A stretch of DNA of 64,000 nucleotides from Candidatus Methylomirabilota bacterium (GTDB lineage: Bacteria; Methylomirabilota; Methylomirabilia; Rokubacteriales; CSP1-6), in NCBI GenBank assembly GCA_035936835.1, contig DASYVT010000199.1, positions 1-64,000 of the forward strand, in the 5' to 3' direction. Shown in pieces: positions 16,075 through 22,905 of this stretch; the stretch's first letter is position 1, and every line of letters starts with the position of its first letter. A program made the translations under genes and the position numbers. The notes beneath the pieces are model-generated. The model saw only the letters and a list, made by a program, of their open reading frames with translations, was not told the origin of the DNA and ran no database searches.

Positions 16075-17055
16075 TCATGGAATGAGTCGATCCGCCCGCA
16101 GCAGCAATGATTGTGAAATCGTAAGGCCGAGCGTCTTGGCGGTCTTGAGGTTGATGACCAGCTCGAACGTCGTCGGCTGTTCAACAGGCAGATCGGCCGG
16201 CTTCGTCCCTTTGAGAATCTTGTCCACCAGGCGGGCAGCCTGGCGGCCCAACTCATAATTGCTCGCAGAATAGCTGGCCAGTCCGGTCCGCTCCACATAG
16301 AACGATTCGTCGAACATCGTTGGGATCGCCCGCCTGGGCGCGATCTCCAGAATAAGACCGGGGATGTTCAACGAGAGGTGCCGGGGCGAGAATATTCCGT
16401 CCACCTCACCCTTCCGGACCCCGGTGATCGCCGCTCGGGCCTCCTCTTCGGTCCGCACCGGTTTTTCCACGAGCGTGAGGCCGAGGCGGCGCGCGGCGTC
16501 GCGGTACACCTCCAGTCTCGAGACAGCGAGTGCGTTTGTCGCGTCGTAGACCAAGAGAACGCGTTTCAGGCCCGGGATGAGCTCGCGAAAGATCTCCATT
16601 CGCTTCGGCACGAGCTCGAGCTCGGCGATCCCAGTGATGTTTCCACCGGGGCGCGCGAAGCTCGTCACCAGTCCTGCTCCTACCGGGTCGCTCCCGCCCA
16701 CGAAGACGATCGGGATCCGATTCGTCGCCATCTGGGCGGCCTTCGCCTCATTGCCTCCTCCACTCGCGACAATGATATCCACCCCGCGGCGGACGAGGGC
16801 ACGGGCTGCCTCGGGTAGCTCGGCGACGTTGCCCTGTGTGAAGCGCACTCCGATCACGAAGGTCTCGTTCTCGCGGTATCCAAGATCCTGAAGGCCGTCG
16901 CGGAGCCCGACGATGGCCGGCGTCGGTCCCCATGACTCCGTCAGTGCTCCGATCTTGACCAGGCGAGGCGCTTGCGCGTCGGTCGCGCGCGCCATCGGCC
17001 CTGCGAGCGTGAGCACGATTCCGAGCACAAGCAGAACGCCGCGGCCTGCCGTCAT
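16075..17055 (-). CDS. PF04392-type ABC transporter substrate-binding protein
   Basis: A 326-residue exported binding protein of the ABC_sub_bind family (PF04392). The signal peptide is VLLVLGIVLTLAGPMARATD, and the mature protein starts near PRLVKIGALTE. Family motifs are VAELPEAARALVRRGVDIIV, IPIVFVGGSDPVGAGLV, SFARPGGNITGI and GRQAARLVDKILKGTKPADL. ATG 17055 overlaps the stop of the TlpA gene (ATGA), so it is coupled to it. Relatives are often encoded without permeases, as here, and may act as sensors or with distant permeases. The ligand is unknown; the coupling to a thioredoxin is notable. Confidence 0.9.
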   Translation of the reverse strand: MTAGRGVLLVLGIVLTLAGPMARATDAQAPRLVKIGALTESWGPTPAIVGLRDGLQDLGYRENETFVIGVRFTQGNVAELPEAARALVRRGVDIIVASGGGNEAKAAQMATNRIPIVFVGGSDPVGAGLVTSFARPGGNITGIAELELVPKRMEIFRELIPGLKRVLLVYDATNALAVSRLEVYRDAARRLGLTLVEKPVRTEEEARAAITGVRKGEVDGIFSPRHLSLNIPGLILEIAPRRAIPTMFDESFYVERTGLASYSASNYELGRQAARLVDKILKGTKPADLPVEQPTTFELVINLKTAKTLGLTISQSLLLRADRLIP

Positions 17056-17669
17056 CGGGGGGCCGGACCTGGGGCCGGCTCGGCCAGCAGCGCCGCGATA
17101 AGCGCGCGGGCCGGCGCACTCTCCCACTGGCGAGGTCCGATGGCCAAGGCGATGGCGCGTCCATCCCGGCCGACGACGAACGTCGTCGGAAGCCCAATGA
17201 CACCGTACAGGGCATTGATCTTGCCGTCCCGATCAAGCACGAGTGGGAACGTCAGGCCCAGCTCCTTGGCATAGCGCCTGACAGCCTCCTTGCTCTCCCG
17301 GGTATTGACCCCGATGATGGCGAGTCCCCGCGACGAGAACTCGCGCTGGAGCCGCTCCAGCGCGGGCATCTCTACCCGACATTCGAGACACCAGCTCGCC
17401 CAGAAGGTCAGAACAATGACCGTCCCTCGGTACTCCGTCATCGACAGTTGCCGGGCGTCGAGCGTGCTGCCACTGAACTGGGGAGGCGCCGTGCGGGAGG
17501 TATAGCCACGGAGGTCGAGGGTCTTGAGAAGAGATCCCAGCGCCGGCTCGTCGGCGCTCGCGGCACCGGCCAGGACAGCAATGAGCAGCCCGAACGCGAG
17601 CAGCCCTGCCCGGGCGGTGAGCCAGGCGGGCGGCCATGCGTCCATCGCCGCCGGGCGACTCGGCGTCAT
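17052..17669 (-). CDS. TlpA-like periplasmic thioredoxin with CLEC active site
   Basis: A 205-residue TlpA/ResA-type thiol-disulfide oxidoreductase (PF08534/PF00578). A signal peptide or anchor spans residues 20-38 (ARAGLLAFGLLIAVLAG). The redox motif is WASWCLECRVEMPALERL near residue 95, and the cis-proline loop is GLPTTFVV. It starts 2 bp after the stop of a cysteine-free selenocysteine peroxiredoxin and overlaps the downstream binding protein by 4 bp. This makes it the best candidate reductant for that peroxiredoxin in the periplasm. The partner role is inference from gene order and from the missing resolving thiol. Confidence 0.92.
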   Translation of the reverse strand: MTPSRPAAMDAWPPAWLTARAGLLAFGLLIAVLAGAASADEPALGSLLKTLDLRGYTSRTAPPQFSGSTLDARQLSMTEYRGTVIVLTFWASWCLECRVEMPALERLQREFSSRGLAIIGVNTRESKEAVRRYAKELGLTFPLVLDRDGKINALYGVIGLPTTFVVGRDGRAIALAIGPRQWESAPARALIAALLAEPAPGPAPR

Positions 17670-17671
17670 GG

Positions 17672-18235
17672 TCAGCGCTTGGCGAGCACCTCTCGGATAT
17701 CCCGCAGGAGGGTGTCGCTATACACAACCGTCGTCCCGCCGTTCTCGATGATCCACTTCTTGCGGATGATGCCCTGCGGATCAATCAGAAAAAGCGACCT
17801 GTGCGCCAACATATTTTTCTCATTGAAGACCCCGTAACTGCGCATGAGCTTCCGGTCGGGGAAGTCGCTGAGCAGCGGGTACGGCAGCTTCAGCGATTCG
17901 GCGAACGTCTGCTGCGAGAAGGTCAGGTTAGCGCTGGCGGCGAGGTTCTGGATGCCCAGGTCTTCGAAGCTCTTATAGCTGGCCTTCCTGGCCAACAGGT
18001 TCGCCGCTCACGTCGGAACGAAGTCGGCGCCGTAGAACTCGAGGAGAACCCACTTCTTCCCCCGAAAGTCGCTCAGCGAGATGTCGGATCCAGTGGTGCT
18101 CGCCAGCGTGAAGGCGGGCGCCGGCTCGCCCACCTCCACCGCCCTCGCCGGCCCTGGACCGACGGCGACCACGGTCAGTCCCAGTACCGTTGCCAGCAGC
18201 ACGACCCCAAACGTTCGGCTCACGAAGTGCACCAT
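17672..18235 (-). CDS. prxU: Selenocysteine peroxiredoxin, exported, cysteine-free (copy 1)
   Basis: A 187-residue peroxiredoxin (AhpC/TSA family) if the in-frame TGA at 18010-18008 is read as selenocysteine. The N-terminal part has a signal peptide (residues 7-32) and VEVGEPAPAFTLASTTG. The active-site strand is EFYGADFVPT followed by UGA and AANL. The frame continues with [20 protein letters not shown] and HRSLFLIDPQGIIRKKW, the family's C-terminal half including the conserved active-site Arg. The UGA stands where the peroxidatic Cys belongs. There is no cysteine anywhere, so resolution needs an external thiol. A SECIS-like hairpin follows. The gene ends 2 bp before TlpA, and GGGGGAGG precedes the start. 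Standard gene calling would split it at 18008. Confidence 0.9.
17966..18010 (-). promoter_or_regulatory. Bacterial SECIS-like hairpin after UGA (copy 1)
   Basis: Counting from the base after UGA, GUUGGCC (+12 to +18) pairs with GGCCAGC (+24 to +30) around the loop AGGAA (+19 to +23); plus-strand coordinates of the hairpin are 17978-17996. A second, outer pairing of +6 to +11 with +37 to +42 has five of six pairs. The position and the G-containing loop fit the bacterial SECIS that binds SelB. Confidence 0.75.
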
Positions 18236-18287
18236 GTCGGCATCCTCCCCCGCGAAAGTGTCAGTGTTCGTTCTTGGACGGTGCGTC

Positions 18288-18884
18288 CTACTGCTTCCCA
18301 GTCATCGCGCGCGCAACCTTGAGTATGTCCTCGCTGGGGAAAATGGCGTTGTTCGCGATCAACCACTTCCCCCGGACGATCCCCTGCTGATCCACCAGGA
18401 AGAACGCCCGCCGTGCAGCCGTATTCGGTCGATGCTCGACCACCACACCGCTGTCCTTCAAGGGGCCAATCTGGTCGGGCCAAAGGACGCCGTAATTCCG
18501 GATAACCTGGAGGTCCGGAGAGTCGCTGAGGAGCGGGTACGGGAGCTGAAGCGACTCCGCGAACGTCTGTTGTGCGAAGGTGTGGTCAGCGCTGATCCCG
18601 AGAATCTGGACGTTTAAATCCCGGAACCTGCCATAGTCGACCTTCCTGGTCGACAGGTTCGCCGCTCACGTTGGGGACTCGCCGACGTAGAACTCGATAA
18701 GAACCAGCTTGTTGCCGCGGAACTGGCTCAGGCTGATCTTCTCCCCCGTCGTGCCGGGGAGCGTAAAGTCCGGCGCCTTCTCCCCGACCTCCAGGGCTGT
18801 GGTCACGCTGACTCCTACGAGCACGCCGGCCAGCAGCACGCCCAACAGCAACCAGCTTCTCACGAGCTTCGGCAGCCTGCTCAT
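18288..18884 (-). CDS. prxU: Selenocysteine peroxiredoxin, exported, cysteine-free (copy 2)
   Basis: A 198-residue peroxiredoxin with one in-frame TGA (18668-18666) at the peroxidatic position. Residues 1-31 are a signal peptide ([20 protein letters not shown]), then [17 protein letters not shown]. The active site is [21 protein letters not shown] translated the frame past the UGA by hand. It stays open to TAG 18290-18288 and contains [17 protein letters not shown] and [18 protein letters not shown]. Copy 1 has the same order, with [17 protein letters not shown]. There is no cysteine in the protein. Start ATG 18884 has AGGAG 7 bp upstream. It is the first gene of the operon; copy 1 starts 52 bp downstream. 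It reduces peroxides by family. Confidence 0.9.
18624..18668 (-). promoter_or_regulatory. Bacterial SECIS-like hairpin after UGA (copy 2)
   Basis: After UGA, GUCGACC (+12 to +18) pairs perfectly with GGUCGAC (+24 to +30) around the loop AGGAA; an outer stem GAACCU (+6 to +11) with AGGUUC (+37 to +42) is also perfect. Plus-strand hairpin coordinates are 18636-18654. Compared with copy 1, two of the seven inner pairs differ by compensatory changes while loop and spacing are identical, which supports a selected RNA structure. Confidence 0.8.
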
Positions 18885-19323
18885 GTGTCGATCTCCTGGC
18901 CGTCAAGGTACACCATCTGCCCTGGCTCCACCTGACTTGCTCGTTCGAATTAGGAACTCTAATGCTCCCGCTCAGAAAGCTCAGCAGTCTTCGGCCCGCC
19001 GAGCGGAGTGAGCGACAAGGACGTGGCGCACGCCGTCCCGCCGTTCAAGAACCACTTGAGACCTGAACGGGTCAATGCTGGTCGTGTTCGGTCATTGCGG
19101 GGGCCCGCAATCACCGACATCGACCTGCCTGACCTTCGGGGTTGATCTCGACTAGGGAAGTGCCGCGGGCGGCGCAGCTCAAGGTCTTGGCCGGGCCACC
19201 CATGACGTCTGCTCAGGTCATCGAGGGAATCCTGATCAACCACGTCAACGAGCATCTGGGGAGCATCAAGGCCACCACCGGCGCCAAGCAGCCGATGCGG
19301 TGTTGCGGACCGTCGGCTCGGAG
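18885..19323. other. Intergenic region between peroxiredoxin operon and ABC importer
   Basis: About 440 bp without a supported gene. It should contain the promoter of the peroxiredoxin operon (upstream of 18884 on the minus strand), one copy of the dispersed repeat (19094-19146), and about 170 bp before the permease stop in which I recognise nothing. Confidence 0.5.
19094..19146 (+). repeat. Dispersed ~50-bp repeat, copy 2
   Basis: The second copy of the repeat at 14716, same orientation, about 86% identical. It opens with the palindrome ATTGCGGGGGCCCGCAAT (an 8-bp stem) and runs through CTGCCTGACCTTCGGGGTTG. Together with copy 1 it brackets the 4.3 kb that hold the peroxiredoxin operon. Confidence 0.7.
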
Positions 19324-20229
19324 CTAGCCCTTGACCGAGCCGGCGGTCAGGCCCTCCACCAGATACTTCTGGAAGAAGAGGACGAGGAGCACGGCGGGGA
19401 GCGCGCCCAGGAAGCCGGAGGCGGCGATCACCGAGTAGTCGATATTGATCTGCCCGTTCATCCCCGCGATGACCGGCGGGAGTGTCGTCGTCCCCGGCTT
19501 GGTGTTCAGCACCTGGGCGACGATGAACTCGTTCCAGCACAGCATGAAGGTGAAGGCGCCTCCCGCCACGAGACCCGGGCCCGACACGGGCAGCACTACG
19601 TACAGGTAGGCCTGGAGGCGATTGCAGCCGTCGACCAGGGCGCTCTTGTCGAGCTCGGCCGGCACCGTCTCGAAGTAGGCCTTCATGATCCACACGGTAA
19701 AGGGCAGCGTGAAGGAGCAATAGGCCACGATGAGCCCGGTCAGCGTGTTCTGGAGGCCCAGGGCCCGCAGCATCAGGAAGAACGCCGGGATCAAGACCAC
19801 GGTCGGCAGCATCCGCGTGAAGAGGAGCGCGAAGAGCGAGAGCGTCTTCAGCGGGAATCGGTAGCGGGCATAGGCATAGCCCGCCGTGGTGCCGATCACC
19901 AAGTTGAGCGCGGTGACGAGTGAGGCCACGACCAGGCTGTTCAGCATGGAGGGCAGGATCTTGGCGGCCTGACCTTCGGCATGGAACCGGACCAGCCCGA
20001 AGATCATCTTGTAGTTGTCCAGCGTCACCTCGGGCGGAATGAAGGACAGAGGCCGGGCCATGAGGTTGCGCTGGTAGGAGATGCTGGTGACGAAGAGCCA
20101 GACGAAGGGGCCGATGAGCCAGACGGCCACCGCCAGGATCAGCCCATACAGCACGAGCCGGCTGCCCGCGGAGCGCCTTCGATAACTCCCGCCCCGGTAT
20201 CCGCGGGCCACGGATGCTGTCGTCGCCAT
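19324..20229 (-). CDS. Carbohydrate-type ABC transporter permease (MalG-like)
   Basis: A 301-residue CUT1-type permease (PF00528) with about six membrane spans after a basic N-terminus. The EAA loop reads ELDKSALVDGCNRLQAYLYV, then LPVSGPG. It ends YLVEGLTAGSVKG, the family C-terminus also seen in the permease at 692-1537. It starts 4 bp after the MalF-like permease stop. It is the last gene of a second ABC operon (binding protein, MalF-like, MalG-like) that again lacks an ATPase. Confidence 0.9.
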   Translation of the reverse strand: MATTASVARGYRGGSYRRRSAGSRLVLYGLILAVAVWLIGPFVWLFVTSISYQRNLMARPLSFIPPEVTLDNYKMIFGLVRFHAEGQAAKILPSMLNSLVVASLVTALNLVIGTTAGYAYARYRFPLKTLSLFALLFTRMLPTVVLIPAFFLMLRALGLQNTLTGLIVAYCSFTLPFTVWIMKAYFETVPAELDKSALVDGCNRLQAYLYVVLPVSGPGLVAGGAFTFMLCWNEFIVAQVLNTKPGTTTLPPVIAGMNGQINIDYSVIAASGFLGALPAVLLVLFFQKYLVEGLTAGSVKG

Positions 20230-20233
20230 CCCG

Positions 20234-21181
20234 TCAGCTCTCCGGTTCGAAGCGGGCGAGGAGCAGCCGCTGGTAGACGAAGGTGAGGAGCAGGCAGAGG
20301 GCGGTCAGCGTATACAGGATGGCGGTGCCCGGACCGAACTTGAAGAACGTGAACGTCGTCTGGAAGCCGAGCCACGAGACGGTCGTCGTGTCGTGTCCGG
20401 GGCCGCCCATGGTCAGCACGTAGATCAGGTCGAGCATCAGGAACCCGTTCACCGTGGCCAGGACCAGGACCAGGAACACGATGGGCCGGAGCGCAGGCAG
20501 GGTGACGTAGCGGAAGCGCTGCCAGTACCCCGCCCCGTCCACCTCCGCCGCGCTGTACAGATCCTCCTGGACGGATTGCATGCCCGCCAGGAAGAGCAGG
20601 GTGGCAAAGGGGGCCTGGTTCCACATGTAGACCGAGACGAGGACATTGAGGGCGCTGAAGCCGTCCTTGAAGAAAGAGATAGAGCCGTCGATCAGACCGA
20701 GGTTCGAGAGCAGACCATTCAGCGCTCCGAATTCGAAGTCGAGGATGCCGACCCAGAGGAGCCCGACGACGACACGAGAGAGAGACCAAGGAACAAGGAG
20801 AAGGCTCCGCATGAGCGGACGCCCGGTGAACCGCTCCTGCAGCACCAGCGCCATGCCCATGCCGATGACGGTGGCCTCGAGCACGAAGGCCCCGACGAAG
20901 TAGAGGGTGCGCCAGAGCGAGCTCCAGTAGAGCGGATCGTGGAGGATCTTGACGTAGTTCTGAAGCCCGATCCAGCGGAAGAGCGGCACGCGGACCCCGA
21001 AGAGCTCAATGGCCGGGCCGGTGGTCCGGAGCAGGTTGACGTCGGTGAAGGAGAGCCACAGCGAGTACAGGAGCGGGAACAAGACGACGAGGAAGATTCC
21101 GAGGAGCGCGGGCAGGACGAGGAGAAAGGCGAACCATCGCTCCGAGAGACGGATCGATGGCAGGTGGAGCCCGGGCGCCAT
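20234..21181 (-). CDS. Carbohydrate-type ABC transporter permease (MalF-like)
   Basis: A 315-residue permease (PF00528). The first span is FAFLLVLPALLGIFLVVLFP, near residue 17. The EAA loop is LYSAAEVDGAGYWQRFRYVT, then LPALRP. I chose ATG 21181 because the longer frame passes through a palindromic repeat and unlikely sequence. A 150-bp gap with a stable hairpin separates it from the binding-protein gene, the same place where E. coli malE and malF are separated by REP elements. Substrate unknown. Confidence 0.9.
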   Translation of the reverse strand: MAPGLHLPSIRLSERWFAFLLVLPALLGIFLVVLFPLLYSLWLSFTDVNLLRTTGPAIELFGVRVPLFRWIGLQNYVKILHDPLYWSSLWRTLYFVGAFVLEATVIGMGMALVLQERFTGRPLMRSLLLVPWSLSRVVVGLLWVGILDFEFGALNGLLSNLGLIDGSISFFKDGFSALNVLVSVYMWNQAPFATLLFLAGMQSVQEDLYSAAEVDGAGYWQRFRYVTLPALRPIVFLVLVLATVNGFLMLDLIYVLTMGGPGHDTTTVSWLGFQTTFTFFKFGPGTAILYTLTALCLLLTFVYQRLLLARFEPES

Positions 21182-21261
21182 GGTCTGGCTCGGGATCCGG
21201 TGCGGGATAGTCGAGCGATTCGGCTCGGTGGTCACGGGATGGGAGTCCGCGCCAGTCGGGC

Positions 21262-21297
21262 CCCTCACTTTACCCTCTCCCCCGATGGGGGAGAGGG
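21262..21297. repeat. REP-like palindromic repeat, copy 1
   Basis: CCCTCTCCCCC (21273-21283) and GGGGGAGAGGG (21287-21297) form a perfect 11-bp stem with loop GAT, preceded by CCCTCACTTTA. The same core and leader (CCCTCACCCTA) occur at 52647-52678. It lies between the binding-protein and permease genes of the operon, where a hairpin can stabilise the upstream message and lower permease expression. Confidence 0.75.
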
Positions 21298-21330
21298 AAT
21301 CAGAGGACCGCCCGGCGCCTGAGAGATTCC

Positions 21331-22629
21331 CTACGCGAGAGACTTCTGGAGCGCCGTGAGGTCCTTCAGGCCCTTGGGAACGGTGGTGACGCCGCGGATG
21401 ATGTTTTGGACCGTGGCCACGGCTTTCGTATCGTATTCCCCGTACCACGGCTCCTTGTAGGCCGCGATGACCTTGCCCTTCTTGTACTGCTCGCGGAGGA
21501 GCTTGAGGTCTATCCATCGGTCGTAGGACTGGATGATCTCGGCATGGTCGTACATCTCGGGGTATGGGTTATCGAGCCCCGAGATCAGGCACCACTGGCG
21601 CTGGACGTACCAGTCGCCGTGCAGGTTGCCGCCGAGGAACCGCGTGAGCTTCCACGCGTCCTCGAGCACCTTGGTCTTGGCGTTCACCACGTAGGAGTCG
21701 GTCCACATGTAGCTGCTGCCATTGCCGGGGTACATCGCCATCTTGGCTTTCTTCGGGGCGAGCTTCGAGTTCTCAGGCTCCCCGGCGATGGTCTTGAGGT
21801 AGTAGGAGTGATTCGTGTGATAGGCGTACCGACCTGTCCAGAAGAGCCGGTGGGTATCCGTCGACGAGGTCTTGGTCAGCACTTCGGGATTCACGAGCTC
21901 CGCCTTGTAGAGCTTCTGCCAGCGCTCCATGGCCCGCGCCGCCCCCGGCTCCTGGTCGACGATGACCCGGTTCTTCGCGTCGAAGACCTGGGCGCCCTCC
22001 GAGAAGCAGTCGCTCATGAACTGCGGCATGGTTCCGGACGGACTATTGTTCCAGTTGGGCAAGAAGGGCGTGTCGCTGACCTTGTCCTTCTTGAGCTTCG
22101 TGCAGTGTTCGACCAGCTCGTCCCAGCTCTTCGCGGGGGCCTTGATGCCCGCCTGCTGGAGCATGGGCTCGTTGTAGATCAGGATGAAGAGACTGGTGAA
22201 GTACGGCAGGCCGAGGAGCTTGGTGCCGTCCTTGTTCTTGAGGCTGTCGAGATTCGCTGGGGTCATCTTCTTCTTGAGCTCGTCTGCCCCGGGTAGATCG
22301 TCGACGGCCCGGATCAGGCCGTTCTCGTACCAGCGCTCCCGGTTATTGTGATTGCAGTACATGACGTCGACGACTTCGCCCGCCAGCGCGCGGGTCTCCA
22401 TGGTCGGGTGGTACTGCGCCCACGGGATGGCCTCGTAGTTCACCTGGCCATGGAACTTCTGGTTGTAGTAGTTGACGTAGTCCTTGACCGTGTCGGGCTT
22501 GAACACCCACCCCGAGAAGCTGATCGGCTTGTCCGCGTGGGCGGGGGCGCGCAGACCGTCGGCAAGCACCGCCGACGCGCCGAGCAGGCCCGAGGTCTTG
22601 AGGAAGGTCCGCCGACTGATGGTCTTCAT
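21331..22629 (-). CDS. Extracellular solute-binding protein of ABC importer, Tat-exported
   Basis: A 432-residue MalE-like binding protein with a twin-arginine signal (ISRRTFLKTSGLLGASAVLA, residues 4-23, cleaved after APAHA). The mature part begins near KPISFSGWVFKPD. The domain layout matches extracellular binding family 1. It heads the operon with the two permeases that follow. A promoter-like element about 175-205 bp upstream is shared with the first ABC operon. The ligand is unknown and differs from the first system to judge by the poor similarity. Confidence 0.9.
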   Translation of the reverse strand: MKTISRRTFLKTSGLLGASAVLADGLRAPAHADKPISFSGWVFKPDTVKDYVNYYNQKFHGQVNYEAIPWAQYHPTMETRALAGEVVDVMYCNHNNRERWYENGLIRAVDDLPGADELKKKMTPANLDSLKNKDGTKLLGLPYFTSLFILIYNEPMLQQAGIKAPAKSWDELVEHCTKLKKDKVSDTPFLPNWNNSPSGTMPQFMSDCFSEGAQVFDAKNRVIVDQEPGAARAMERWQKLYKAELVNPEVLTKTSSTDTHRLFWTGRYAYHTNHSYYLKTIAGEPENSKLAPKKAKMAMYPGNGSSYMWTDSYVVNAKTKVLEDAWKLTRFLGGNLHGDWYVQRQWCLISGLDNPYPEMYDHAEIIQSYDRWIDLKLLREQYKKGKVIAAYKEPWYGEYDTKAVATVQNIIRGVTTVPKGLKDLTALQKSLA

Positions 22630-22802
22630 GAGTCGTCTCTCCTCTGGGTTGGCCCATAGGAAACATTAACGCCAGTTCGCATCACGCGGCCCCATGCAGA
22701 GGGCATCCAGGACCCCCTGAAAGACCCCAGCGTCGTCGAGCCGCCGGCCCCGGAGCCCTCCCTGGAGCCGAGACCGCCCGGCTCCGATCCGACTCCTGCG
22801 GC

Positions 22803-22833
22803 GATCCTGCCCCCGGGACCGGGGCGTCGTCAA
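22803..22833 (-). promoter_or_regulatory. Promoter-like element shared by two ABC operons (copy 2)
   Basis: TTGACG (22833-22828) and AGGATC (22808-22803) on the minus strand are 19 bp apart around a GC-rich inverted repeat, about 175 bp upstream of the second binding-protein gene. The flanking GGCCCTTGACGACGCCCC is the same as in copy 1 at 3835-3864. Common transcription control is inferred. Confidence 0.4.
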
Positions 22834-22905
22834 GGGCCGCATGAGCGGCTAGCTTTCGAGGACCGGCTATCGAAGTGGCTCCCTTTGGCGTCTGGGCGTC
22901 AGGGA

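Noticed and set aside
17672-18884. Treating the TGA codons as ordinary stops, giving four short genes
   Set aside because: Each first half ends exactly at the catalytic residue, each second half is the remainder of the same family in the same frame, and a hairpin follows. The pattern occurs three times in the window.
17672-18884. General recoding of UGA to Trp in this organism
   Set aside because: Many genes here end in UGA at overlaps such as ATGA and GTGA, and Trp is encoded by UGG throughout. The peroxiredoxin position is Cys in the family, not Trp.
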